From Opacimonas sp014872805 (GTDB lineage: Bacteria; Pseudomonadota; Gammaproteobacteria; Enterobacterales; Alteromonadaceae): 64,000 nt of DNA. The stretch covers positions 62,001-126,000 of the forward strand of contig WKFN01000002.1 of NCBI GenBank assembly GCA_014872805.1, in the 5' to 3' direction. Below are positions 17,992-26,747 of this stretch, one piece after another; the first letter of the stretch is position 1; every line of letters starts with the position of its first letter. The position numbers and the translations under genes were made by a program. The notes below the pieces were generated by a model, which had not been told where the DNA came from, did not search any database, and saw only the letters and a program-made list of their open reading frames with translations.

Positions 17992-19401
17992 ATGTCAATT
18001 GAGAAGGCGTTAGAACTGATCAAGGAAAGCGAAGCAAAATTTGTTGATCTTCGTTTTACAGACACTAAAGGTAAAGAACAGCACGTTTCTATTCCAACCC
18101 ACCAAATCGACGAAGATTTCTTCGAAGAAGGCAAGATGTTCGATGGTTCATCCATTGCTGGTTGGAAAGGGATTAACGAATCAGACATGATTCTTATGCC
18201 AGATCCTGAAACCCTGGTTGTAGACCCATTTGCAGAAGAAACTCAAGTAAACATTCGCTGTGACATTCTTGAGCCAACCACGATGCAAGGCTATGACCGC
18301 GACCCACGCTCTATTGCTCGTCGTGCTGAAGAGTATCTTAAATCAACGGGTATCGGTGATACAGTATTGTTTGGTCCAGAGCCAGAGTTCTTTTTATTCA
18401 ACGACGTGACTTTCCACACTGATATGGCCGGTTCTTTCTACGCAATCGATGACCCAGAAGCCAAATGGAACTCAGGTGCTGAGTTTGAAGGCGGCAACAA
18501 AGGTCACCGTCCAGGCGTTAAAGGCGGTTACTTCCCAGTACCACCAGTCGATTCTGCACACGATATTCGTGCAGCAATGTGCTTAGTAATGGAAGAAATG
18601 GGCTTAACGGTTGAAGCGCATCACCACGAAGTGGCAACAGCTGGCCAAAACGAAATCGCTTGCTTATTTAACACTATGGTTAAGAAAGCGGACGAAATCC
18701 AAATCTACAAGTATGTAGTGCACAATGTTGCGGATGCGTACGGTAAAACAGCTACCTTTATGCCTAAGCCATTAGTTGGCGATAACGGTTCTGGTATGCA
18801 CTGTCACCAATCCATCAGCAAGGATGGCAAAAACATCTTCGCCGGTGATGCGTATGCTGGCCTTTCTGAAGATGCTTTATTCTATATCGGCGGTATCATC
18901 AAGCACGCTAAAGCAATCAACGCATTTGCTAACGCGTCGACTAACTCTTACAAGCGTTTGGTTCCTGGTTTTGAAGCACCTGTTATGTTGGCATACTCTG
19001 CACGTAACCGCTCTGCATCAATCCGTATCCCGTTCGTAACGTCTGACCGCGCACGTCGTATTGAAGTTCGCTTCCCTGATCCAACGGCTAACCCATACCT
19101 AGCATTTACGGCTATGTTGATGGCTGGTCTTGACGGAATCAAGAACAAGATCCACCCTGGCGATGCGGCGGATAAAGACTTATATGACTTACCAGCCGAA
19201 GAAGCGGCAGCAATCCCTACCGTGGCATCTTCACTGGAAGAAGCACTTGCTGCACTTGATGCCGACCGTGAGTTCTTAACTGCTGGTGGCGTTATGTCTG
19301 ACGACAGCATTGATGCATACATTGCGCTCAAGTCTGAAGAAGTTGAGAAACTCAACATGACGACTCACCCAGTTGAGTTCGACATGTACTACAGCGTATA
19401 A
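17992..19401 (+). CDS. glnA: Glutamine synthetase type I
   Basis: 469 residues, the normal GSI-beta length. The ATG at 17992 has a strong GGAG 9 bases upstream, so a longer frame from 17959 is rejected. The beta-grasp domain has DLRFTDTKGKEQHV. Catalytic blocks are GPEPEFFLFNDV, HHHEVATAGQNEI, GSGMHCHQS and NRSASIRIP. The C-terminal KDLYDLPAEE contains the tyrosine that GlnE adenylylates. It makes glutamine from glutamate, NH3 and ATP. Controlled from the upstream NtrC/sigma-54 region; followed by a terminator. Confidence 0.98.
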   Translation: MSIEKALELIKESEAKFVDLRFTDTKGKEQHVSIPTHQIDEDFFEEGKMFDGSSIAGWKGINESDMILMPDPETLVVDPFAEETQVNIRCDILEPTTMQGYDRDPRSIARRAEEYLKSTGIGDTVLFGPEPEFFLFNDVTFHTDMAGSFYAIDDPEAKWNSGAEFEGGNKGHRPGVKGGYFPVPPVDSAHDIRAAMCLVMEEMGLTVEAHHHEVATAGQNEIACLFNTMVKKADEIQIYKYVVHNVADAYGKTATFMPKPLVGDNGSGMHCHQSISKDGKNIFAGDAYAGLSEDALFYIGGIIKHAKAINAFANASTNSYKRLVPGFEAPVMLAYSARNRSASIRIPFVTSDRARRIEVRFPDPTANPYLAFTAMLMAGLDGIKNKIHPGDAADKDLYDLPAEEAAAIPTVASSLEEALAALDADREFLTAGGVMSDDSIDAYIALKSEEVEKLNMTTHPVEFDMYYSV

Positions 19402-19431
19402 TTTTAAAAATTTACGTATTTTACCTCATAC

Positions 19432-19457
19432 AAAGGCTTGCATTGGCAAGCCTTTTT
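19432..19457 (+). terminator. Rho-independent terminator after glnA
   Basis: Stem AGGCTTGC / GCAAGCCT around ATTG, then TTTTT. It begins about 30 bases after the glnA stop and separates it from glnLG, so glnLG needs its own promoter or read-through. Confidence 0.85.
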
Positions 19458-19510
19458 TATGCTCATCACATGCCCTTTTCCGCTCCAATTGAATAAAGAC
19501 GGAGAAAATA

Positions 19511-19603
19511 ATGCGCTTCATAGAAGCGCTAGATAATTCTGGCAAGGTTATTGCTGTATCAGATCAGGTTATTTTTTATAAGCATCAAGCACGGATCCGA
19601 TAA
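19511..19603 (+). CDS. Candidate 30-residue small protein between glnA and glnL
   Basis: ATG with a strong GGAG 7 bases upstream (19501-19504), then 30 codons and TAA. It starts MRFIEALDNSGKVIAVSDQ and ends in basic residues. The first codons also form a perfect hairpin (GCGCTTC-ATA-GAAGCGC, 19513-19529), which could affect translation. No family is recognised. It may be real or chance; conservation between glnA and glnL in relatives would decide. Confidence 0.35.
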   Translation: MRFIEALDNSGKVIAVSDQVIFYKHQARIR

Positions 19604-19641
19604 GACCTTTAGGGGAAAACTGGTAAAAACCGCTCGCATGA

Positions 19642-19658
19642 TGCACTAATTTGGTGCA
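19642..19658 (+). promoter_or_regulatory. NtrC operator directly upstream of glnL
   Basis: TGCACTAATTTGGTGCA has perfect TGCAC/GTGCA arms, close to the NtrC consensus. It ends 10 bases before the glnL ATG, so binding should repress glnLG transcription or block its start. This resembles autoregulation at glnLp in E. coli. Confidence 0.8.
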
Positions 19659-19668
19659 TAGTACCCAA

Positions 19669-20745
19669 ATGAACTTTCAATATCATGCTCAACTATTCGA
19701 TCATATGATTTCAGCGGTCTTGGTTATCAGCCGAGAGATGCAAGTGCTTTATGCTAATCAGGCCGCCTTAACTTTGCTCAATACTGGCTTAAACCAGTTG
19801 TATCGCTTGCATATTGACGAAATCATTGCTTATAGCACTGTCAATCGAGACAAAATAAAAGGCGCATTTAATACCCATGAAGGGTTTTCAGAGCCAGATA
19901 TTGAAATCTGCTTGCACGATGAAAGAGTGCTGCGCTTTGATATTGCGGTAACTTACATAGAACTCAGTGAAGTCCCATGCTTAATGATAGAGGCTAAACA
20001 CATTGACCAGCAAATGCGCATCAATCAAGAAACCTTACAACTTGCCCAACAGCATGCGGCCAGACAACTGATCCGAGGCTTAGCGCATGAAATCAAAAAT
20101 CCATTGGGCGGAATCCGTGGAGCAGCACAATTACTAGGCTTGAGTATTGAAGACAAAGAACATTTCGAATTTACCGAGATGATTATCACGCAAAGTGACC
20201 GTTTGCGAAATCTAGTCGATAACCTTTTAGGCCCTAACTCTTTGCCCAAACAAGCATGGCAGAATCTACACCAGCCTATTGAAGCCGTTTATCAACTAGT
20301 CAAAAATGACAACCCCTACAACATCAACTTAGTCCGCGACTACGACCCGAGTATTCCTGAGTTGTATATAGATACTGATATGCTGCAGCAGGCCATTTTG
20401 AATATCGTGCGCAATGCCATGCAAGCATTACAAGAGGCAGAATCCAAGTTACCCAAAATTCGCATCAAGACTCGAGTCGCTCGAAATGAAATGATCCACG
20501 GTCGCAAAGAGCCCTTATCAGCGGTTATTTTTATTTATGATAATGGCCCAGGTGTACCAAAAGACATTAAAGACACAATTTTTTACCCCATGGTCACATC
20601 CAAATCAGATGGCACTGGCTTGGGTTTATCTATCGCACAAACCTTAGTTGAACATCACAATGGCAAAATCGAATTAGAAAGTCGCAAAGGGCGCACGCAA
20701 TTCTCGATTTATTTACCGATTACCAAACACGGAGTAACATCATGA
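19669..20745 (+). CDS. glnL: Nitrogen regulation sensor kinase NtrB
   Basis: 358 residues from the ATG at 19669; a TTG at 19651 lies inside the NtrC site and is rejected. The N-terminal PAS domain (about 10-110) is followed by the H-box GLAHEIKNPLGGIRGAAQLL with the phosphorylated His. The ATPase has the N-box NIVRNAMQAL, DNGPGVP and GTGLGLSIAQ. A cytosolic kinase with no membrane helices, as expected. It phosphorylates or dephosphorylates NtrC depending on PII. glnG overlaps it by 4 bases (ATGA). Confidence 0.96.
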   Translation: MNFQYHAQLFDHMISAVLVISREMQVLYANQAALTLLNTGLNQLYRLHIDEIIAYSTVNRDKIKGAFNTHEGFSEPDIEICLHDERVLRFDIAVTYIELSEVPCLMIEAKHIDQQMRINQETLQLAQQHAARQLIRGLAHEIKNPLGGIRGAAQLLGLSIEDKEHFEFTEMIITQSDRLRNLVDNLLGPNSLPKQAWQNLHQPIEAVYQLVKNDNPYNINLVRDYDPSIPELYIDTDMLQQAILNIVRNAMQALQEAESKLPKIRIKTRVARNEMIHGRKEPLSAVIFIYDNGPGVPKDIKDTIFYPMVTSKSDGTGLGLSIAQTLVEHHNGKIELESRKGRTQFSIYLPITKHGVTS

Positions 20746-22172
20746 ACTATGAACCAGTATGGATATTAGACGACGATAGTTCAATTCGCTGGGTTCTTCA
20801 AAAAGCACTAATGACGGCTAATATCGAATGCTGTAGCTTTGCTCAACCCCATGATTTATTGTTACAACTCGAATCTGCTCCCGCACCACAAGTGATTATT
20901 TCTGATATCAAGATGCCAGGTATGGACGGTATCACCTTGCTCGACGAAATACACAGCAAATATCCCGAATTACCTGTGATTATTATGACGGCACACTCTG
21001 ACCTAGATAGTGCAGTGAATGCTTACCAACACGGTGCATATGAGTATTTACCCAAGCCATTTGATATTACAGAAGCGGTTGCGCTTACCGAGCGCGCCCT
21101 CTCTCATGCCAAAGAACAAAGCAAAAGAGCTGAACCTGACGCTCCTAAGATTGCAACCGATATCATTGGTGCGGCTCCTGCGATGCAAGAAGTTTTTCGC
21201 GCAATTGGACGATTAGCTCGCTCTTCTATCAGTGTGTTGATAAATGGAGAATCCGGTACTGGTAAAGAGTTAGTGGCTAATGCACTACACAAACACTCTC
21301 CTAGAGCCAACGCCCCATTTATTGCCTTAAATATGGCCGCTATCCCAGCTGACTTGATTGAATCAGAGCTATTTGGTCATGAAAAAGGTGCCTTTACCGG
21401 TGCACAAAATGCCCGACAAGGTCGGTTTGAACAAGCCAACGGTGGCACTTTGTTTTTGGATGAAATCGGTGATATGCCGCTGGATATTCAAACTCGGCTA
21501 TTGCGAGTGCTCTCCGATGGACAATTTTATCGGGTTGGCGGATTACAACCCGTCTCAGTCGATGTACGAATAGTCGCTGCAACACATCAAAATCTCGAAC
21601 AACTCGTTGCTGAAAATCGCTTCCGTGAAGATTTATATCATCGCTTGAATGTCATCAAAATTCAGATCCCTTCATTGTATGAGAGACGAGAGGACATTCC
21701 TCTGTTAGCGAATCATTTTTTACAGAAAGCCGCCCGAGAATTAGAGGTCGAATGTAAACAACTGATGCCTGAAACAGCTGATAAACTCAAAGAACTTCCA
21801 TGGCAAGGTAACGTACGTCAACTGGAAAATGTATGTCGTTACTTGACCGTGATGGCTTCGTCAAACGAAGTCTATATCAATGATTTACCGCAAGAGCTTC
21901 TCATGAGCAAGCCTTCGCCACAACTACCAACAGCCGTAGTCAATGATGCTCCAGCTGGTTCCGATTGGGAAACGCTCTTGGCGTACTGGGCAGATGAGCA
22001 ACTCAGCGCAGGTAAAAGTGAAATCTTAAATGACGCCACCCTCATCTTTGAACGCATCATGTTAGAACGGGCCTTAGCTCACACCAAAGGCCACAAACAA
22101 GAAGCAGCAAAACGCCTTGGCTGGGGGCGTAATACCCTAACACGCAAATTAAAAGAATTATCAATGGATTAA
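20742..22172 (+). CDS. glnG: Nitrogen regulation response regulator NtrC
   Basis: 476 residues. The receiver domain has the phosphoacceptor Asp in IISDIKMPGMDG. The AAA+ domain has Walker A GESGTGKE, the sigma-54 contact loop ELFGHEKGAFTGA and Walker B GGTLFLDEIGDMP. The C-terminal Fis-type HTH reads AAKRLGWGRNTLTRKLKEL. It is an enhancer-binding activator of sigma-54 promoters. Its likely sites are at 17767-17803 and 19642-19658. Confidence 0.97.
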   Translation: MNYEPVWILDDDSSIRWVLQKALMTANIECCSFAQPHDLLLQLESAPAPQVIISDIKMPGMDGITLLDEIHSKYPELPVIIMTAHSDLDSAVNAYQHGAYEYLPKPFDITEAVALTERALSHAKEQSKRAEPDAPKIATDIIGAAPAMQEVFRAIGRLARSSISVLINGESGTGKELVANALHKHSPRANAPFIALNMAAIPADLIESELFGHEKGAFTGAQNARQGRFEQANGGTLFLDEIGDMPLDIQTRLLRVLSDGQFYRVGGLQPVSVDVRIVAATHQNLEQLVAENRFREDLYHRLNVIKIQIPSLYERREDIPLLANHFLQKAARELEVECKQLMPETADKLKELPWQGNVRQLENVCRYLTVMASSNEVYINDLPQELLMSKPSPQLPTAVVNDAPAGSDWETLLAYWADEQLSAGKSEILNDATLIFERIMLERALAHTKGHKQEAAKRLGWGRNTLTRKLKELSMD

Positions 22173-22277
22173 ATAATGGTTTTGTTGTTTTTATTTTGTG
22201 TGGCGTTGCCTCCTTTATCGGAAAATCTAGAAAAAACCTTCAGAAAATTGCTATAATCTGCGCCCTTAGCAAGAAAT

Positions 22278-23027
22278 ATGAGCGTATCTGTGTTAGCTAT
22301 TATCCGTGCCCTAGTGTTGTTGTTTTACTTTATTGGGCTCAACACCCTATTAGTATTGATTTTCCTCGCCCGTCCGTTTCATCGCAACAATGTCTCCATT
22401 GGAGGCAAGTGGTATGCTTCAATGGCATGGATTTTTAATGTCAAAGTCGAGTTAGAGGGACAAGAACACATTGACCCTGAACAAAACTATATCTGCATCG
22501 CCAATCATCAATCGACGTTTGATTTGATGACCACAGCCAAATGCGCTTTCGATGGCATCACGACCATCGGTAAGAAACAGCTCAAATTCATTCCTATTTT
22601 TGGATTGATTTATTGGCTCAGTGGTAACATCATGATTGACCGAAAAAACTCAGGGCGAGCGCAAGATACCCTCAAAGAAACTGCCCGTCAGGTCAATGAT
22701 GGAAAGCGATCTGTGCTGTTTTTTCCTGAAGGTACGCGCAGTTATGGACGCGGATTATTGCCGTTTAAGACGGGTGCCTTTCGCATTGCTCAGGCTACAG
22801 GTATTCCCATGTTGATGGTAGTGACGTCCAGCACACATGGCAGGATCCGTTGGAATCGCTGGAATAATGGCGTGGTTAAAGTGCGCTATTACGCCCCTGA
22901 AAACATGGATGATTCCAAAGATATCAAAGGCTGGACGCAGTATTTTTACAACTTGATGCATAGCCGTTTGGTTGAGCTTGACCTTGAGACACAAGCACAA
23001 AACAAAGCACTTGGCGTCAAACCTTAA
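22278..23027 (+). CDS. plsC: 1-acyl-sn-glycerol-3-phosphate acyltransferase
   Basis: 249 residues. An N-terminal membrane segment (about 8-32) precedes the acyltransferase motifs NHQSTFDLM (HX4D box) and FFPEGTRSYGRG (glycerophosphate binding). It acylates lysophosphatidic acid to phosphatidic acid at the inner membrane. rraB follows 26 bases later. This genome segment also has a second PlsC-like domain in the OlsF-like protein at 44.5 kb. Confidence 0.92.
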   Translation: MSVSVLAIIRALVLLFYFIGLNTLLVLIFLARPFHRNNVSIGGKWYASMAWIFNVKVELEGQEHIDPEQNYICIANHQSTFDLMTTAKCAFDGITTIGKKQLKFIPIFGLIYWLSGNIMIDRKNSGRAQDTLKETARQVNDGKRSVLFFPEGTRSYGRGLLPFKTGAFRIAQATGIPMLMVVTSSTHGRIRWNRWNNGVVKVRYYAPENMDDSKDIKGWTQYFYNLMHSRLVELDLETQAQNKALGVKP

Positions 23028-23053
23028 GTGACAGACACAGGACACCGAACTTT

Positions 23054-23416
23054 ATGTCAGAGACGAATTTAGCTGAAATCAAAGAATGGGAAGCATTTAC
23101 ACTAGAGTGCGTCGAGGCATTATTAGCCGATGGCAGCGACCCAAATGCCACCTATGTCATTGAACATCACTTTGCTGGCGATGATTTTGATGCGTTAGAA
23201 AAAGTCGCAGTGGACTTGTTTAAAGCAGGGTTTGAAGTCACAGACGCGGAAGAAATGGAGACAGAAGACGGCGAAGAAATCTTGTGTTTCGATGCGATTG
23301 TTGAACGTCCATTAACAGTTGAAGCTATCACAGCAGATTTTGAAAAGCTGTTTACTATTGCTGATAAGCAAGACATTGTCTATGACGGCTGGGGAACAGA
23401 GTTTATTGAGCCTTGA
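23054..23416 (+). CDS. rraB: Regulator of ribonuclease E activity B
   Basis: 120 residues, very acidic. DPNATYVIEHHFAGDDFDALEKVA and the C-terminal YDGWGTEFIEP are typical of RraB (formerly YjgD). RraB binds RNase E and changes which mRNAs it cuts. Its closeness to valS, holC and pepA is partly shared with E. coli. It is followed by a strong bidirectional terminator. Confidence 0.92.
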   Translation: MSETNLAEIKEWEAFTLECVEALLADGSDPNATYVIEHHFAGDDFDALEKVAVDLFKAGFEVTDAEEMETEDGEEILCFDAIVERPLTVEAITADFEKLFTIADKQDIVYDGWGTEFIEP

Positions 23417-23425
23417 TTTACAATT

Positions 23426-23458
23426 AAAAAAGGCCATCACATACGTGATGGCCTTTTT
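23426..23458. terminator. Bidirectional terminator between rraB and valS
   Basis: AAAAAA, stem GGCCATCAC / GTGATGGCC (9 bp, loop ATAC), TTTTT. It can end both rraB (+) and valS (-). Confidence 0.88.
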
Positions 23459-23473
23459 CGAGATTAAGCAACC

Positions 23474-26245
23474 TTAAAGCGCTTCAATCGTCGCCTTTTG
23501 CTCTTCTAGTTTAGAGAGCTGCATTTGCATGTCTGCAAGCTTATCACGCTCTTTGACAATGACTGCCTCTGGCGCTTTCGCCACAAAGCCCTGATTGTTA
23601 AGCTTGCCTTCGGTACGCGCCATATCTTTCGATAATTTGTCCACCGCTTTGGCAATACGCGCTAACTCCGCTGCTTTATCAATCAAGCCCGCCATTGGGA
23701 TCATGACTTCCATCTCACCCACTAAGGCTGTGGCAGATGCTGGGCCTTTATCGCCGGCTTCAAGCACTGTCACAGAGCCCAAACGCGCTAATTTAGTCAA
23801 TACAGCTTGAGTAGCTGCTAGGCGACGTGCATCCTCCGCACTGACGTTTTTCAGCAATACATCCAATGGCTTGCTCGGTGCAATATCCATCTCACCACGA
23901 ATATTACGCACGCCGACAATCACTTGCTTGAGCCACTCGATGTCACCAGAGGCCTGAGCATTTGTTTTGGCTTCTTCAAACTGAACAAACGGCTGCACCA
24001 TGATACTGGTGTCAGTCGCATCAATCGCAGTTAACGGTGCAACGCGTTGCCAAATGGTATCTGTAATGAATGGCATGATAGGGTGTGCTAAACGCAACAA
24101 CTGCTCTAGTGTGTTAATGAGCGTATGACGCGTGCCACGCTTTTGTGCTTCAGTGGTTTCGTCAGACTGCAACACCGGCTTAGATAATTCTAAGTACCAG
24201 TCACAGAACTGATTCCACGAAAATTCATAAATCGATTGCGCTGCTAAATCAAAGCGATATTCACCCATCGCTTTGGTAACATCCGCGACCGTGTGCTGGA
24301 AGCGATCGATGATCCATTCATCGGCCAATGACAGGCATATCTCACCGCCGTTTTTACCTGTGTCAAACTCTTCAGTGTTCATCAACACAAAGCGTGACGC
24401 ATTCCAAATCTTGTTACAGAAATTGCGATAACCCTCTACGCGCCCCATATCAAAGTTGATATCGCGAGAAGTCGATGCCATCGCCGCGAAGGTAAAACGC
24501 AGTGCGTCAGTACCGTAAGCATTAATGCCCTCAGGGAATTGCTTGCGAGTGTTCTTTTCAATCTTTGCAGCCAGCTTAGGCTGCATCATGCCGCCGGTGC
24601 GTTTGGTCACTAACGGCTCAAGCTCAATGCCGTCTATCAAATCGATAGGGTCAAGCACATTCCCTTTCGATTTTGACATCTTATCGCCGTTTTCATCTCG
24701 TATCAGGCCAGTGATATAAATCTCTTTAAAGGGGATCTTGCCAGTAAACTTCTTGGTCATCATGATCATTCGAGCAACCCAGAAGAAAATGATATCAAAC
24801 CCAGTCACAAGAACTGATGAAGGCACAAACTTGTCTAATTCAGGCGTTTTGTCCGGCCAGCCCATAGTTGCAAATGGCCATAGTGCTGATGAGAACCAAG
24901 TATCCAATACATCTTCATCTTGTCTCAGTGCAGTAGGGGCTGGGATATTATGCTTTTCTCGGACTTCCGCTTCAGAACGGCCCACATAAACATTCCCCGC
25001 ATCGTCATACCACGCTGGAATGCGGTGTCCCCACCATAGCTGACGGCTGATACACCAGTCTTGAATGTTATGCATCCATTGATAGTAAGTCTTTGACCAG
25101 TTTTCTGGAACAAACTTAATTTCGCCAGTTTCCACTGCTTCAATCGCAGGCTTGGCTAATGACTCTACGGCCACATACCATTGGTCGGTCAAGTAAGGTT
25201 CGATGACAGCACCCGTGCGATCACCGCGTGGCACTTTAAGCGTATGATCTTCAACTTTGACGAGGACGCCTTGCGCATCCAAATCCGCCACGATTTGCTT
25301 GCGCGCATCAAAACGATCTAGACCTCGATAAGCATCAGGCGCGTTGTCATTGATTTTGGCATCATCGGTGAGAATATTTATCATCGGTAAGTCATGTCGC
25401 TTACCCATGTCATAGTCGTTAAAATCGTGCGCTGGAGTGATTTTGACACAGCCTGTACCAAATTCCGCATCAACATAGTCATCTGCAATGACCGGGATAA
25501 GACGGCCAGTGAGTGGTAATTTAATTTCTTTACCAATGAATGACTGATAGCGATCATCTTCTGGATGCACGGCAACGGCAGTATCCCCTAGCATGGTTTC
25601 TGGACGTGTGGTTGCAACCACTAATTCGCCCGAGCCGTCCGCAAGTGGATAGCGCAAGTGCCACATAAAGCCGGCTTCTTCTTCGTTTAAAACTTCAAGA
25701 TCGGATACTGCGGTATGTAAAACTGGATCCCAGTTCACAAGGCGCTTACCGCGATAAATCAAGCCTTCCTCATGCAGTTGTACAAAGACTTCTTGTACCG
25801 CATTGGATAAATCATCATCCATAGTAAACGCTTCACGCGTCCAATCAGGCGAGGTGCCCAAACGACGCATTTGTTGGGTAATGGTTCCGCCTGATTCTGC
25901 CTTCCACTCCCAAATCTTGCTAACAAAATCCTCACGACCTAAGTCATGTCGTGTTAGGCCCTTTGCATTGAGCTGGCGCTCGACCACCATTTGCGTTGCG
26001 ATACCGGCATGGTCAGTACCACACTGCCATAATGTGTCGTTGCCTTTCATGCGATTATAACGAATTAATGCATCCATGATGGTGTGCTGAAAAGCGTGTC
26101 CCATATGCAGTGAGCCAGTTACATTAGGCGGTGGCAGCAAAATACAGTAAGGGTCGCCCGTACCGGATGCTTTGAAGTAACCTTTTTCTTCCCACGCTTG
26201 ATAACAAGCTTGCTCAATTGAATGCGGATTAAATGTTTTATCCAT
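23474..26245 (-). CDS. valS: Valyl-tRNA synthetase
   Basis: 923 residues from the ATG at 26245, which has GAGAG upstream and opens with MDKTFNPHSIEQACYQAWEE, the normal ValRS start. The longer frame from 26332 overlaps holC and is rejected. The HIGH site is PPPNVTGSLHMGHAF, the KMSKS loop DKMSKSKGNVLDPIDLI, the editing domain carries TTRPETMLGDTAVAVHP, and the C-terminal coiled-coil arm ends at SKLEEQKATIEAL. It charges tRNA-Val. It lies downstream of holC as in many gammaproteobacteria. Confidence 0.97.
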   Translation of the reverse strand: MDKTFNPHSIEQACYQAWEEKGYFKASGTGDPYCILLPPPNVTGSLHMGHAFQHTIMDALIRYNRMKGNDTLWQCGTDHAGIATQMVVERQLNAKGLTRHDLGREDFVSKIWEWKAESGGTITQQMRRLGTSPDWTREAFTMDDDLSNAVQEVFVQLHEEGLIYRGKRLVNWDPVLHTAVSDLEVLNEEEAGFMWHLRYPLADGSGELVVATTRPETMLGDTAVAVHPEDDRYQSFIGKEIKLPLTGRLIPVIADDYVDAEFGTGCVKITPAHDFNDYDMGKRHDLPMINILTDDAKINDNAPDAYRGLDRFDARKQIVADLDAQGVLVKVEDHTLKVPRGDRTGAVIEPYLTDQWYVAVESLAKPAIEAVETGEIKFVPENWSKTYYQWMHNIQDWCISRQLWWGHRIPAWYDDAGNVYVGRSEAEVREKHNIPAPTALRQDEDVLDTWFSSALWPFATMGWPDKTPELDKFVPSSVLVTGFDIIFFWVARMIMMTKKFTGKIPFKEIYITGLIRDENGDKMSKSKGNVLDPIDLIDGIELEPLVTKRTGGMMQPKLAAKIEKNTRKQFPEGINAYGTDALRFTFAAMASTSRDINFDMGRVEGYRNFCNKIWNASRFVLMNTEEFDTGKNGGEICLSLADEWIIDRFQHTVADVTKAMGEYRFDLAAQSIYEFSWNQFCDWYLELSKPVLQSDETTEAQKRGTRHTLINTLEQLLRLAHPIMPFITDTIWQRVAPLTAIDATDTSIMVQPFVQFEEAKTNAQASGDIEWLKQVIVGVRNIRGEMDIAPSKPLDVLLKNVSAEDARRLAATQAVLTKLARLGSVTVLEAGDKGPASATALVGEMEVMIPMAGLIDKAAELARIAKAVDKLSKDMARTEGKLNNQGFVAKAPEAVIVKERDKLADMQMQLSKLEEQKATIEAL

Positions 26246-26291
26246 GCTGTCTCTCAAAAAATTTGGTACGTTGTTTTGCTCGATGTCGACA

Positions 26292-26735
26292 CTATTGTGC
26301 GACATCACTGGCCTTGGCAAATTGCATCTCACAACCGGCTAATTTGCACTGCTTATAGCGCTCACGTGCTGCGGGTTTAAGTGCTTCATCAACAGGCACA
26401 AAATCATAAATGGTTTGATACCGATTGGGTTGCGGTATCTCTTGGGCGGATAAGTTTACCACAATACTGCGCAGGGCGGACTGTTTTGGCCAAGTAATTT
26501 CGACCAATGCGCCTCCTTTAGGGCCTTCTCCAGCAAGATTATGAGCAATGAATCGCTCAGCAGGCAGTTGCCACAACAATTCATCAAATGTCTCAGCTTG
26601 GGCTTTATCCGCGCAAAGGACTGAAAGGCGTTGATTATTACTGTAACATTGGGCTACGAGATAACACGCAAAAGCCTGCAAATCAGAGGCAGGCGTTTCG
26701 GTATCTTCTAATTGATAAAAAATCGCTTGAGTCAT
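26292..26735 (-). CDS. holC: DNA polymerase III chi subunit
   Basis: 147 residues. AIFYQLEDT at the N-terminus, CYLVAQCYSNNQRLSVLCADKAQAETFDELLW and the PNRYQTIYDFVP block match HolC. Chi links the clamp loader to SSB. It lies 12 bases after pepA and just before valS, a conserved pepA-holC-valS order. Confidence 0.92.
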   Translation of the reverse strand: MTQAIFYQLEDTETPASDLQAFACYLVAQCYSNNQRLSVLCADKAQAETFDELLWQLPAERFIAHNLAGEGPKGGALVEITWPKQSALRSIVVNLSAQEIPQPNRYQTIYDFVPVDEALKPAARERYKQCKLAGCEMQFAKASDVAQ

Positions 26736-26747
26736 ATTACTCTGCTA

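Noticed and set aside
18948..19358. Open frame of 136 codons opposite glnA
   Set aside because: Shadow of glnA, Ser/Ala-rich composition from antisense codons.
26246..26332. Longer ValS N-terminus
   Set aside because: It would overlap holC and has no ribosome site; the ATG at 26245 has one and matches the family start.
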